Positions 37,157-46,366 of a stretch of DNA of 64,000 bases are shown here, one piece after another. Under the pieces are notes generated by a model. The model worked only from the letters and a program-made list of their open reading frames with translations, searched no databases and was not told where the DNA came from. The stretch is from Photobacterium sp. GB-56. Its GTDB lineage: Bacteria; Pseudomonadota; Gammaproteobacteria; Enterobacterales; Vibrionaceae. Each line of letters begins with the position of its first letter. Within the stretch, counting starts at the first letter, position 1. The position numbers and the translations under genes are program-made. The stretch spans positions 186,001 through 250,000 of the forward strand of contig NZ_PYNW01000004.1 in the NCBI RefSeq assembly GCF_003026105.1, read 5' to 3'.

Positions 37157-37981
37157 TTATTGCGTAATCGCATCTGCAACAAATAGTTGTTCACCATGAC
37201 GTTGGTAATCGTTAATCATTTTTTGTGCTTTAGCGTTAACTAACCAATCGCTGAATGTTTTTGCACCTTGGTAGTTAATGTCAGGGTAACGGCTAGGGTT
37301 AACTAAGATCACTTGGTATGGGTTAAATAGACGTTTGTCACCCTGAACCATGATTTCTAGGTGCAGTTTATTTTGGTAAGCAAGCCATGTACCACGGTCA
37401 GTTAAAGTATACGCTTGTAATTCAGACGCCATGTTTAATGTAGGCCCCATACCTTGACCAACCGCTTTGTAACCACCGAAGTTTGGTTCCATTTTTGTCT
37501 GTGCCCAAAGGTTAAGTTCTTTTTTATTGGTACCAGAATCATCACCACGAGAAACAAACACAGCATCTGTTTCGGCAATGTTAACCAGTGCATTAGCAAC
37601 GTCTTTATCACCTTTGATCTTTGCAGGATCTGCCTTTGGACCAACAAGTACGAAGTCGTTGTGCATTAGCTTGCGAGGAAGGATACCGAAACCACCATCA
37701 ACAAATTTGGCCTCTGCTTTAGGGGCGTGAGTCATGACTAAATCAACATCACCATTTTCGCCCATGCGCAATGCTTTTCCTGTACCCGCAGCTAGAACTT
37801 CAACAGTGTAGCCCGTGTCTTTTTTAAACGCTGGTAAAAGGTAGTCAAGAAGCCCTGAGTGGTAAGTACTGGTTGTCGTTGCTAAACGAATTGTTTTGTT
37901 TTCCTTGTTATCGGTTGCAGCATGGCTAAGGCTTGCTGCGGCTAAGCTTAAAACAACTAAACTCGTTTTAAAAAAATTCAT
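37157..37981 (-). CDS. tupA: Tungstate-binding periplasmic protein
   Basis: The periplasmic receptor of the importer. A signal peptide ends near S-H-A (about residue 21). The mature protein opens with the oxyanion-binding T-T-T-S-T motif, followed by V-M-T-H-A-P and S-R-G-D-D-S-G-T, all typical of TupA. TupA is highly selective for tungstate over molybdate (family knowledge). A ribosome site AAGGAA precedes the ATG. The gene is first in the operon and has a sigma-54 promoter match about 90 bases upstream. Confidence 0.9.
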   Translation of the reverse strand: MNFFKTSLVVLSLAAASLSHAATDNKENKTIRLATTTSTYHSGLLDYLLPAFKKDTGYTVEVLAAGTGKALRMGENGDVDLVMTHAPKAEAKFVDGGFGILPRKLMHNDFVLVGPKADPAKIKGDKDVANALVNIAETDAVFVSRGDDSGTNKKELNLWAQTKMEPNFGGYKAVGQGMGPTLNMASELQAYTLTDRGTWLAYQNKLHLEIMVQGDKRLFNPYQVILVNPSRYPDINYQGAKTFSDWLVNAKAQKMINDYQRHGEQLFVADAITQ

Positions 37982-38067
37982 AAGGTTCCTTGATTTACAG
38001 ATTCAACGTCAAATAAAAAGAGACAATTTGAGACCTTTCGTCCCAATAAATAGCTTATGCGCCTATA

Positions 38068-38084
38068 AGCAAATAAAATGCCAG
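38068..38084 (-). promoter_or_regulatory. Sigma-54 promoter upstream of tupA
   Basis: On the minus strand the sequence reads CTGGCATTTTATTTGCT: GG and GC with exactly ten bases between, and full TGGCA and TTGC cores. The predicted start of transcription is near 38057, some 75 bases before the tupA ATG. Confidence 0.75.
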
Positions 38085-38210
38085 AAGCGATAGGATTTAA
38101 AATATGTGAATATTTATTTCATAATACTTTGATTATAAACTGCTATTTTTTGTTTTTTGCGCTGCGTCATTATTCTGCTTCAAATCTATTTTGACTTTTA
38201 TCTTCATGGT

Positions 38211-38223
38211 GAGACAAAATGTC
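38211..38223. promoter_or_regulatory. Palindromic site, candidate enhancer for the sigma-54 activator
   Basis: GAGACAAAATGTC contains the palindrome GACAAAATGTC. It lies about 130 bases upstream of the tupA -24 element and about 30 bases before the activator gene, so it could serve both as enhancer and for autoregulation. The same 11-mer appears at 47627. Confidence 0.55.
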
Positions 38224-38254
38224 GCATCTTTTTTATGGGTAATAATGTCCCTTT

Positions 38255-39706
38255 ATGTCTGATCTTGAATTAAATACACCTTGGACTGCTGTTTCTGTAT
38301 TGGTTGTCGATGATGAGCCGGGAATGCGTGCCATCTTAAAAAAAGCATTAAGTAAAAAGTTTGCTCAGGTTGATACTGCAGGCAGTATTGAAGAAGCGGA
38401 AGAGATAAGAAAACGCTGCCACTTTGATTTATTAATAGTAGATATAAATCTACCAGGGCGTTCAGGCATTGAATGGCATGAAGCGTTTGATCCAAATACA
38501 CGCCGTAGCGATGTTATCTTTATGACAGGCTATGCAGATTTAGACATGGCGATTCAAGCACTACGCGCGGGGGCGTCAGATTTCATCTTAAAGCCGTTCA
38601 ATTTAGAACAAATGATGCAGTCAGTAAGCCGTTGTATTGAACGTCGATTAGTAGAACGTCAAAACTTTGCACTCCAACGCGATGTAGAGCGCAGTTATCC
38701 CGTTGATATTATCGGGGATGCAGCAAGCACGCAAAAAATGAAAAAACTGATCACCCAATTAGCACCATCAATTGCCGCGGTATTGGTTGAAGGGGAATCT
38801 GGAACCGGTAAAGAGCTGGTGGCGCGTGCCCTTCATCAGTTAAGTAAACGTACCGGACCATTTGTACCTCTTAACTGTGGTGCGATTGCACCTGATTTAT
38901 TGGAAAGTGAACTGTTTGGTCATGTTTCTGGTGCATTCACAGGTGCTAAAAAAGGGCGTGATGGTCTATTTCGGGTAGCAAATAACGGCACACTGTTTTT
39001 AGATGAAATTGGTGAAATGCCGTTATCCATGCAATCTTCGTTATTACGCGCGCTTGAGCAAAAAGCAATACGACCTGTAGGCGCTGAGCGAGAAGTGAAT
39101 GTTGATGTGCGTATTGTGGCAGCAACGAATAGGAATTTGAAAAAAGAAGTAGAAGAAGGGCGCTTTCGTCAAGATTTGTACTATCGCTTAAATGTGCTCA
39201 CCATTGAATTACCCGCATTACGTGAACGTATAGAAGATATTCCAGCGTTAGCTCACCACTTTACACAGCAGCTTTCGAAAGATTTAGGAATGAAGCCAAT
39301 TAAATGGGCACATGAAGATATTCTAGCAATGCAAGCTTATCAATGGCCGGGTAATATTCGTGAATTACGTAATATGATGGAACGTTGTATTTTATTGGGT
39401 AAATCACCTTCTGAATATTGGCAGGAATTAAATGGGGATGTACCTGTAATACCATCGCCCGAGAAAACGTCGATCGTATTGAGGAGTGATGAGAAGCGAC
39501 CATGTCAGTGTCACGATGGTGAACAAGAGCAATATTGTTACCCAGTAGATTGGACGTTAAAAGATGTCGAAAAAGCACATATTATGCAGGTAGTAGATTC
39601 AAACGAGGGTAATAAGTCTGCGGCAGCTCGTCAGCTTGGTGTAGCGCGTAAAACGTTAGAGCGTAAATATAAAGAATGGGCTGAAGAGTCGGCATCATGC
39701 GAATAA
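38255..39706 (+). CDS. Sigma-54-dependent response regulator (NtrC family)
   Basis: A 483-residue activator with receiver (1-125; phosphoacceptor Asp63, Lys113), AAA+ domain (about 150-390; Walker A at 180-187, G-A-F-T-G-A loop at 226-231 that contacts sigma-54) and a C-terminal Fis-type HTH (about 450-475). Between AAA+ and HTH lies a Cys/His-rich insert, Cys417, Cys419, His420 and Cys428, which could bind metal or sense redox state. The gene overlaps the kinase gene by 10 bases. It stands divergent from tupA. Given the three sigma-54 promoter matches nearby, this is the likely activator of the tungstate and formate dehydrogenase genes. Confidence 0.9.
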   Translation: MSDLELNTPWTAVSVLVVDDEPGMRAILKKALSKKFAQVDTAGSIEEAEEIRKRCHFDLLIVDINLPGRSGIEWHEAFDPNTRRSDVIFMTGYADLDMAIQALRAGASDFILKPFNLEQMMQSVSRCIERRLVERQNFALQRDVERSYPVDIIGDAASTQKMKKLITQLAPSIAAVLVEGESGTGKELVARALHQLSKRTGPFVPLNCGAIAPDLLESELFGHVSGAFTGAKKGRDGLFRVANNGTLFLDEIGEMPLSMQSSLLRALEQKAIRPVGAEREVNVDVRIVAATNRNLKKEVEEGRFRQDLYYRLNVLTIELPALRERIEDIPALAHHFTQQLSKDLGMKPIKWAHEDILAMQAYQWPGNIRELRNMMERCILLGKSPSEYWQELNGDVPVIPSPEKTSIVLRSDEKRPCQCHDGEQEQYCYPVDWTLKDVEKAHIMQVVDSNEGNKSAAARQLGVARKTLERKYKEWAEESASCE

Positions 39707-41760
39707 CCAAAGCATTAATGCATCCTAAAGCTTTTATATTGTTATGGCTAAGGCGGTTTCGAACCATGGTTCGTTATCGTCTATTAGTCCTAACGTCTGT
39801 ACCTATTATCATCACATTAATTGCGTTAATTGCCTTAACTTTTTATTGGACAGTCACTTACACTTGGCAAAATGCGTTAATGAACGTAAGAGCGGATTTA
39901 GCTGTTGCTCATCATAGTATGGAATTATTACAAAAAGAGCAGCGTATGAAATTGCAGTCAATGGCTGACTCTTACGATTTCCAATATCGTTTACGTTTTG
40001 ATGAATCCTCTTTAAGTCACTGGGTACGCACTGAAAACCAGCAATATAATCTGGATTTTATCGTGCTTCATCCTGCATCAGCATTAGGCGAGTTCTCTAA
40101 GCAAGAGCGCCGTTTTTTACTCGAAGGAAAAGTGCAAACATTTTTTCAGGTACTAGATCGTAGAGCACTAGCAGCATTGAATAGTGATTTACCTGCTCGT
40201 GCGCAAGTGCCACTGCTCAAAGAACATAAGATAGAGCAGAAGGGGTTAGTGAGTCGAAGTTTGATCCCTATTTTTAATGATAAAGGGCATCTTCAATGGA
40301 TTCTTGATGGCGGTATATTACTCAATAATAGTACGGAACTGGTTGATCGAATTCGTGATTTAGTTTTTGCGTCTGATACGTTACCGACGGGCAGTATTGG
40401 CACTGTTACTATTTTTATGAATGATGTTCGTATTAGTACGAATGTACCATTAGATAGTAAAAATCTGGTTGGGCGAGCGGTTGGTACTCGGGTATCAGAT
40501 GAAGTGAGCCGTGAAGTAATTACGTTTGGAAAAACCTGGGTTGATAGAGCTTATGTCTATGACAGTTGGTATGTTTCTGCTTATGAACCGTTACGCGATA
40601 TAAACGGTAAAGTGATTGGTATGCTTTATGCGGGCTATTTACAATGGCCACTGATCAGAACCTTTTTAACGAATATTATTGAGCTTGGCATTGGTATTAT
40701 TTTGGTGCTGATTATCTCTGGTTTTATCGTTTATCGGGGCTCTCGTGATCTGTTTTTACCGATTGAAAAAATTTATCAGGTAGCCAAATTAGTACAGATG
40801 GGATTTGAGCGTCGAGTAGGTAAATTAGATGTTTACCCCGATCACGAACTGCAAATTTTGGGGAATCAGTTTGATACCATGCTGGATCAGCTTGAACAGC
40901 GTAATCAAGTGATAAAGCAGGCTGCAGTGGAATTAGAAGAAAAGGTCGAGCAACGTACGCATAGTTTACATCATAAAACTGAAGAACTAGAGCAACATAT
41001 TAAATTGCTGAATCAAGCAAGATCTAAGCTGGTGGTGAGTGAAAAACTAGCCGCCTTGGGTGAACTGACTGCTGGTATCGCCCATGAAATTAATAATCCA
41101 TTAGGGGTTATCTTGGGTAATGTGGAATTGATCCAATTTGAGTTAGGGGATAATACGCTTCAAGTTCAAGAAGAGTTAGATGCAATCCATGCACAAATTG
41201 ACCGTATACGTAATATTACTCGAAGTTTGTTGCAATACAGTCGTCAAGGTGGCGTACAAAATGAAGTGACATGGCATCACCTGAACCAGATTGTTGAAGA
41301 GAGTTTAACCTTAGTACGTTCAGGCACAAAAAAACTATCCGTTACTTTTGTTGTTGAACTAAATGCGAAATGCAGCGTGGAAGTTAATCGCCACCAATTA
41401 TTGCAAGTGCTAGTGAACCTTCAAATGAATGGTATTCATGCCATGGACGATAAGGGGCGATTAATCATTAGAACTGAAGATTGGATTGATGAGCAGGGGA
41501 AGTCTATTGGTGCAATTGTTCGTATAACTGATCATGGCTGTGGTATTGCGAAAGAAAATTTAGAGCGAATATTTGATCCATTCTTTACTACTCGTCGTTC
41601 AGGTACTGGGCTTGGTCTCTCTGTTAGCCAAAGTTTAATTGAAGATATTGGTGGAGAGATAACGGTTGAATCTGAGGTGGGTAAAGGGACAACGTTCTCT
41701 GTCTATTTAAGACAAAAAGCGTCAACAAATAATGATCTAGATTTATTGATGATGTCTTAG
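39697..41760 (+). CDS. Sensor histidine kinase with periplasmic Cache-type domain
   Basis: A 687-residue membrane kinase, partner of the sigma-54 regulator. A helix at about 25-50, a large periplasmic region of about 270 residues with the Cache-type ending V-I-G-M-L-Y-A-G-Y, and a second helix at about 320-347 precede HAMP and a coiled coil. The His box is G-I-A-H-E-I-N-N-P-L-G, and the HATPase domain has G-T-G-L-G-L-S-V. The ligand is not evident; formate or a small acid is a plausible guess from context only. A strong terminator follows. Confidence 0.88.
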   Translation: MRITKALMHPKAFILLWLRRFRTMVRYRLLVLTSVPIIITLIALIALTFYWTVTYTWQNALMNVRADLAVAHHSMELLQKEQRMKLQSMADSYDFQYRLRFDESSLSHWVRTENQQYNLDFIVLHPASALGEFSKQERRFLLEGKVQTFFQVLDRRALAALNSDLPARAQVPLLKEHKIEQKGLVSRSLIPIFNDKGHLQWILDGGILLNNSTELVDRIRDLVFASDTLPTGSIGTVTIFMNDVRISTNVPLDSKNLVGRAVGTRVSDEVSREVITFGKTWVDRAYVYDSWYVSAYEPLRDINGKVIGMLYAGYLQWPLIRTFLTNIIELGIGIILVLIISGFIVYRGSRDLFLPIEKIYQVAKLVQMGFERRVGKLDVYPDHELQILGNQFDTMLDQLEQRNQVIKQAAVELEEKVEQRTHSLHHKTEELEQHIKLLNQARSKLVVSEKLAALGELTAGIAHEINNPLGVILGNVELIQFELGDNTLQVQEELDAIHAQIDRIRNITRSLLQYSRQGGVQNEVTWHHLNQIVEESLTLVRSGTKKLSVTFVVELNAKCSVEVNRHQLLQVLVNLQMNGIHAMDDKGRLIIRTEDWIDEQGKSIGAIVRITDHGCGIAKENLERIFDPFFTTRRSGTGLGLSVSQSLIEDIGGEITVESEVGKGTTFSVYLRQKASTNNDLDLLMMS

Positions 41761-41772
41761 TTTCATTACAAC

Positions 41773-41827
41773 AAAGCCCCTTGGTATTTTTTCATTTAAG
41801 TGAGAGAAAATACCAAGGGGCTTTTTG
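41773..41827. terminator. Long-stem terminator after the sensor kinase
   Basis: AAAGCCCCTTGGTATTTT pairs exactly with its complement over 18 bases around a 16-base loop and ends in a T-run. Confidence 0.9.
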
Positions 41828-41846
41828 TTATATGTCTATTTAGAAA

Positions 41847-41948
41847 TTACATCAACGACAAACCAATAAGTAGAATGGCTAGAGAGGTAAGAGATATACG
41901 AGTTATTAAACTAAGGTGGGTGGGATTAATCATTTCTTGATGCTGCAT
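41847..41948 (-). CDS. Small hydrophobic protein, 33 residues
   Basis: A short reading frame starts at an ATG five bases after a perfect AAGGAG. The product opens M-Q-H-Q-E-M-I-N-P-T-H and ends with one predicted membrane helix, S-L-A-I-L-L-I-G-L-S-L-M. It sits between two terminators with nothing else in the gap, and has a plausible upstream region. The strong ribosome site and the amphipathic-to-hydrophobic pattern support a real membrane microprotein. I do not recognise it; it may be a regulator of a neighbouring membrane protein or a toxin-like peptide. Confidence 0.5.
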   Translation of the reverse strand: MQHQEMINPTHLSLITRISLTSLAILLIGLSLM

Positions 41949-42123
41949 AGGCACTCCTTTTATTTACTCTAACTTAAGCATAGTTGAAGAGTGTCGTAGG
42001 CGTACGTTTTTTGTTAAAAAATAAAAGGCTAGGTAAGGAAAATTCTTATTACGGGCTTAAAAAGCAGTATCCCCACATGCATCGAAGGTTTTACAAGCTA
42101 TGTTCATGATAGTTCTAAAAGCA

Positions 42124-42151
42124 AAAAGCCAGCAATAGATGCTGGCTTTTA
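42124..42151. terminator. Terminator after pbpG
   Basis: AAAAGCCAGCA and TGCTGGCTTTT pair around ATAGA. On the minus strand it lies 24 bases past the pbpG stop. Confidence 0.88.
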
Positions 42152-42174
42152 CTTATCTCAATTAACCGTAATGA

Positions 42175-43071
42175 TTATTTCGTTAATTCTTTTAGTTTCT
42201 GTTGTTGGTAGTATTTTGCATCAGCAGTAATTGGTTTGCTCTTACCTGTTTGTAGCCATTGCTTAATACGGCCAGCATCACCAATCGGTGTTAATTTGCC
42301 TTGAGAATCTAACATAACCATCAGGATTCTCTTACCATCAATTGTTGTTACCATACCTAAGCAACGACCAGCTTCATCAAGGTAACCTGTTTTGGTTAGG
42401 TTAACCGTCCACTTCTTACCACGCGCTAGGGCATTTGTATTGGTGTAGCCAAGTTTGTAATTAGGTTTACCAAAGTAAGCAGTATGCACAGGTGTTGTAC
42501 TGTACTTACGAATTTCAGGATATTTGTAAGCAGCGCGTACCATCTTAGCGACATCTGATGCTGTCGAGTGGTTATGAGGGTCAAGGCCTGAGCTATCAAC
42601 AAAATGCGTATTGGTCATCCCCAAAGATTTAGCTTTTCGGTTCATCGCTTTAATGAATGCCTTGTAGCCGCCAGGGTAGTTTCCTGCAAGTGTTGCTGCT
42701 GCTAGGTTTTCAGATGACATTAAAGCAATATGAATTGTCTCACCACGGCTTAGGGTAGAGCCCATACGAATACGTGTATATGTATTGTACATGTGCTCTT
42801 TATCAGTAGGAGTAAACGTTAGTTTTTCGTTAAGTGGGAGTTTTGCATCCAGTGTTACCATCGCTGTCATTAACTTAGTTAATGAAGCAATTGGCATTTT
42901 TACATTTGAATTTTTTTTGTACAGTGTCTTTCCTGTACTGAGGTCTATCACATAATTACTGACTGATGCCGTTTGTAACTTATTAGGATCCAGCTTACTG
43001 GTGTTGATGCTAGCCACGGAAGAGAAGCTTATACTAGCAAGAGTAAAAAACAGAATAAAAGCGTTACGCAC
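42175..43071 (-). CDS. pbpG: D-alanyl-D-alanine endopeptidase (PBP7 type)
   Basis: A periplasmic low-molecular-weight penicillin-binding protein that cuts peptidoglycan cross-links. I place the start at the GTG at 43071, five bases after AAGGAG; no ATG fits. A signal peptide (V-R-N-A-F-I-L to S-V-A-S) follows. Active-site motifs are S-L-T-K, S-E-N and K-T-G in the usual spacing. About 298 residues, slightly shorter than E. coli PbpG. The gene is transcribed alone within the formate-related region and has no evident link to it. Confidence 0.88.
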   Translation of the reverse strand: MRNAFILFFTLASISFSSVASINTSKLDPNKLQTASVSNYVIDLSTGKTLYKKNSNVKMPIASLTKLMTAMVTLDAKLPLNEKLTFTPTDKEHMYNTYTRIRMGSTLSRGETIHIALMSSENLAAATLAGNYPGGYKAFIKAMNRKAKSLGMTNTHFVDSSGLDPHNHSTASDVAKMVRAAYKYPEIRKYSTTPVHTAYFGKPNYKLGYTNTNALARGKKWTVNLTKTGYLDEAGRCLGMVTTIDGKRILMVMLDSQGKLTPIGDAGRIKQWLQTGKSKPITADAKYYQQQKLKELTK

Positions 43072-43679
43072 AACGGCTCCTTGAAAATGCAAAGGGAAAT
43101 AATAACAGTATTGTTAATGTCGCTATTGTCGACTTAACCTGTACTGTTAGGCAAGTCATGTTTATGTAAATAGGCCATTTATTCGCACCAAAAATTATCA
43201 ATGAGTGAATATTTGTAATGAAACATTATTCAATAAAATAAAAAGTGGCTGAGTAATACAGGGGATCGTTGTAAACAAGGCAATGGCTATCAGTTTTGAG
43301 TAAGCAAATCTTAATTTATGATTGCATACTATTATTGCTGCTCATTAATTTTTATCATTTTAATGGTTTAATTCCGAGGACGTATTTCGTGGGTTTTGGT
43401 GTTTTGATTGCATTTTTGTGACTATTTAAAAAGTAGATACGAATGAAACATAGGATAATTATGATTAAGTCATTAAGTAGATTGTCTGAAGTTTAAGTTT
43501 GAACAATCGTGTGAAGGACTTAAAGAAACACAGATATTTCTAGACTAGATAAAGAGTCGATATAATGTGATCTATTACGAATATAAATATCTATTGACAT
43601 AAAATTAACAAACGAAAGGTGAGAAATAGCGGTCAATTAGTTAGGGTCTTTCAATTAAATTCTATTCATTGGACTTACT
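43072..43679. other. Long intergenic region, no gene seen
   Basis: About 600 AT-rich bases between divergent genes. A TTGG-N8-TTGC-like match at 43396-43412 (GG and GC ten bases apart) resembles a sigma-54 promoter, but it lies 270 bases from the next gene and the rest of the -24 element is poor. I see no other feature. Confidence 0.5.
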
Positions 43680-44138
43680 ATGCTTGCTCGTTGTTTACTT
43701 ATCGCTTCTGTATCATTGATGTCGTTATCATCTTACGCATCAATTGACGATTCAGATTTAAATGATATTAAAAACAGTATTGAAAAGTCACAAGATACAA
43801 TGCATTACGTTCGGACTGTATCGGGCTCGATCCCTGTACCTATGCCTAAACATAATGAAGATAAACCAGCTTATAGTTACTATGAAATCGTCTCTTATGA
43901 CATTTATAGTAGTCAAGGTGGAAAGCGTATGATCCAAGCGGTAATCACAAACCATTCCGGCGGCGGTATTGCACTTAAACCTAAGCAGGTCAAAGCGTAT
44001 TTCAGCAATAATACCTATGTTGAACCGACACGAATTGAGCAAAAGGGAAAATTTGCACAAGGTGAAACAAAGTCAGTGACCTTGTATTTTGGTGAAACAG
44101 ACGCTTCTATTATTGGTTTGCTTACTCGTTCTTATTAA
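43680..44138 (+). CDS. Exported hypothetical protein
   Basis: A 152-residue protein with a clear signal peptide (cleavage near S-Y-A-S, residue 20). The mature part is a predicted beta-sandwich of about 130 residues with the string V-I-T-N-H-S-G-G-G-I-A-L. No cysteines and no catalytic motif. I do not recognise the family. It probably resides in the periplasm. A terminator hairpin follows. Confidence 0.65.
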   Translation: MLARCLLIASVSLMSLSSYASIDDSDLNDIKNSIEKSQDTMHYVRTVSGSIPVPMPKHNEDKPAYSYYEIVSYDIYSSQGGKRMIQAVITNHSGGGIALKPKQVKAYFSNNTYVEPTRIEQKGKFAQGETKSVTLYFGETDASIIGLLTRSY

Positions 44139-44178
44139 TTCTTTTTAACTAATAGTGATGCGGTTTTAAACTGAATGG

Positions 44179-44220
44179 AAAAAGCCCTGATAATCATCAT
44201 GCATTATCAGAGCTTTTTAT
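44179..44220. terminator. Terminator between convergent genes
   Basis: AAAAAGC-x-CTGATAAT and its complement form a 15-base stem with one mismatch and T-run; it can serve the hypothetical gene and the convergent HTH gene. Confidence 0.8.
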
Positions 44221-44262
44221 TATCCAGCGACTTTCAGGGTATGTTGTTAGCTATTAGCTGAC

Positions 44263-45174
44263 TTAGTTAGCACTCCATACCTGTTTACCTGTACGTGCAA
44301 AGTTATAACCACCGAGTGCTTTACCGTGAGCTTGAACATCTTCCTCTGAAATCGCTTGCAGCAATTGTTGCTGTAGTGTTCTAAAGTAAATGTTCTTTGG
44401 GATCACCAATTCAAACGCTTCGGTACATAGTGGAATAAAGCCTAAGCCAAATTCCCCCGCCGTACTTTGGCTAGCGCAGCCCACATCAGCCTTACCACGA
44501 GCAACAGACGAGGCAAGTTCACGTTCACTGTTACACACATCTGATTGATTAAGCATAGAAAGATTATAAGCGTGACCGTGTAACCATTCATCTAACGCAC
44601 GCATGCTACCTGCACCTTCTTGACGTAGTGCCCAGCGCCAGCGAGAAGATAGTAATTCAGGCAGTTGGATAGATTTTGAATTTACCGCTTCTGCTAACTC
44701 TTTACTGACCACTAAGCCTTGTTCACGTTCAAAGGCATGGACTAATACCCAGTTTTTATGCCCTTGGTATTGTTGTAATAGCGCCGGGTGACGCAGGCTA
44801 GCTTCTTCTGCATTTCCCCAGTGAATGGCGCACATATCAACGTGGCCTTTACTTAACATGGCTAAACCTTGTCGTGTACCCGTTGAGGTATAACCAACTA
44901 ATGCGGTACTGCCTAATTGGTTCGCCATCTTACCTACCACCATTTGTAATAGTGGATCGTCTGAGCCGGCAATTAATAATCGATCGGTTAACACACCGTT
45001 ATGGCAAGACTCTAATAGCCATTTATCCAACATTGCTTTAGGAAATAACCATTTCCCTGTCACTTTTGTTGCTGGAAGTAAGCCATCGTTAGCAAGGGCA
45101 TAGACTTTCTTCTCATTAAGATCTAAATATTCTGCGACAAGTTTCGCGTTCATGAATTCAGGAAAGTCAGCCAT
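44263..45174 (-). CDS. HTH regulator with substrate-binding (PBP-like) domain
   Basis: A 303-residue protein: an excisionase-type helix-turn-helix (about 8-55, A-E-Y-L-D-L-N-E-K-K-V-Y-A-L) joined to a periplasmic-binding-protein-like domain (about 65-300) of the MoeA/ModE-associated PBP-like kind. There is no signal peptide, so it senses a ligand in the cytoplasm. Its ATG overlaps the fdhD stop (TAATG), which ties the two together. A tungstate, molybdate or cofactor ligand would suit the context, but this is inference. Confidence 0.75.
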   Translation of the reverse strand: MADFPEFMNAKLVAEYLDLNEKKVYALANDGLLPATKVTGKWLFPKAMLDKWLLESCHNGVLTDRLLIAGSDDPLLQMVVGKMANQLGSTALVGYTSTGTRQGLAMLSKGHVDMCAIHWGNAEEASLRHPALLQQYQGHKNWVLVHAFEREQGLVVSKELAEAVNSKSIQLPELLSSRWRWALRQEGAGSMRALDEWLHGHAYNLSMLNQSDVCNSERELASSVARGKADVGCASQSTAGEFGLGFIPLCTEAFELVIPKNIYFRTLQQQLLQAISEEDVQAHGKALGGYNFARTGKQVWSAN

Positions 45175-46055
45175 TAATTTTGCTCTTTATTAGAAGAAGG
45201 TTGCTCTGTTTTCTTCGATTGCTGAGAGGTATCAGCACCTTTCACATCAAGAATAAGATTCTGACCGCCATTATAAACTTGGAAGCGATGACCTTTCGCG
45301 CGGGCTATCATAGTAATACCGAGCTTCTGCGCTAACTCATAGCCCATTTGTGTTGCACCAGAGCGGGATAGAAGTACGGGAATACCCATCTGTGCGACTT
45401 TAATTACCATCTCTGAGGTTAAGCGGCCTGTGGTGTAGAAAATCTTATCTTCGCCCGTTTCGCCTTGTAGCCACATTTCACCGGCTAGGGTATCAACAGC
45501 GTTATGGCGACCTACATCTTCGACAAACGATAAGATTTCTGTATTACGGCAAACGGCACAACCATGAACGGCACCTGCAGCCTTGTACGTTTCATTGTGG
45601 TGAGTTAGCGCTTCAAGCAGCCCATACAACATAGATTGTTTTATTTGTACTTGAGGCAGTGTTACGTTTTCAAGCTTTTTCATGACGTTACCAAACATAG
45701 TGCCTTGACCACAGCCAGAGGTAACGGTCTTTTTTTCTAATTTTTTTTCTAAGCCATGGGTATTTTCACGGGTGATCACCGCCGCTGAGTTGGTATCCCA
45801 ATCAATAATTACAGATTCAATGGCATCAATATCTTCGATAAAGCCTTGGTTCTTTAGATAACCGAGCACTAGTGCAGAAGGTCGTTCACCTAGGGTCATC
45901 AGGGTAACGATCTCAATCCAATTCAAATAAACCGTTAGGGGATGCTCACACGCAATTTCTTTGGTTTGAAGATCACCGTACTCATCCATGATTTCCACAG
46001 ACATTGTCTGCTTAACGGCGGATTTAGTTTTTATAATTTTAGGGAGTTGGCTCAT
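45174..46055 (-). CDS. fdhD: Formate dehydrogenase accessory sulfurtransferase FdhD
   Basis: FdhD carries sulfur from IscS to the Mo/W-bis-guanine-dinucleotide cofactor, which formate dehydrogenases need for activity. The 293-residue protein has the C-x-x-C pair (C-A-V-C-R-N-T) and the family words V-G-R-H-N-A-V-D and T-G-R-L-T-S-E-M. Its stop overlaps the HTH regulator gene. A C-terminal tail rich in Lys, Ser and Gln looks dispensable. Divergent from the DUF3305 operon. Confidence 0.93.
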   Translation of the reverse strand: MSQLPKIIKTKSAVKQTMSVEIMDEYGDLQTKEIACEHPLTVYLNWIEIVTLMTLGERPSALVLGYLKNQGFIEDIDAIESVIIDWDTNSAAVITRENTHGLEKKLEKKTVTSGCGQGTMFGNVMKKLENVTLPQVQIKQSMLYGLLEALTHHNETYKAAGAVHGCAVCRNTEILSFVEDVGRHNAVDTLAGEMWLQGETGEDKIFYTTGRLTSEMVIKVAQMGIPVLLSRSGATQMGYELAQKLGITMIARAKGHRFQVYNGGQNLILDVKGADTSQQSKKTEQPSSNKEQN

Positions 46056-46279
46056 TAGGATATCCAGTGGTTACAAGAAACGTATCGAGATTTCAAATAA
46101 GTCCGTCAAAATACACACAATGATACTAAGCTCAATAAGTAGCATTAAATGGCATGTATTAAGGCAAATAAGTTTATCTCTAACGCATTAAAGCAAATAT
46201 TGTTCCATAAATTCCATTTACGGATTAAAAGAGGCTACTGGTTGCCATTATTGACGATATTTTGATTTATATTTCGCAC

Positions 46280-46296
46280 TTGGTCTAAATTTTGCT
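46280..46296 (+). promoter_or_regulatory. Sigma-54 promoter upstream of the DUF3305 operon
   Basis: TTGGTCTAAATTTTGCT has GG and GC exactly ten bases apart and a full TTGCT at -12. The -24 side keeps TTGG but not the CAC. The start would lie near 46307, 60 bases before the first gene. A half-match to the palindrome (GTCAAAATAC, 46105) lies 170 bases upstream. Confidence 0.65.
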
Positions 46297-46366
46297 TATT
46301 ACGGACGAATATTCTCAACATACCGCGATAAGCGAGTGTGTAAAAAGCAAGATGTAAGGAGTCATT

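Noticed and set aside
43396-43412. Sigma-54-like match upstream of the exported hypothetical gene
   Set aside because: GG/GC spacing is right, but the -24 block is poor, it is 270 bases from the gene and no copy of the palindrome is near; a chance match is likely in AT-rich DNA.
46149-46164. A further sigma-54 match (TGGCATGTATTAAGGC)
   Set aside because: The GG to GC distance is eleven bases rather than ten, which is not tolerated by sigma-54.
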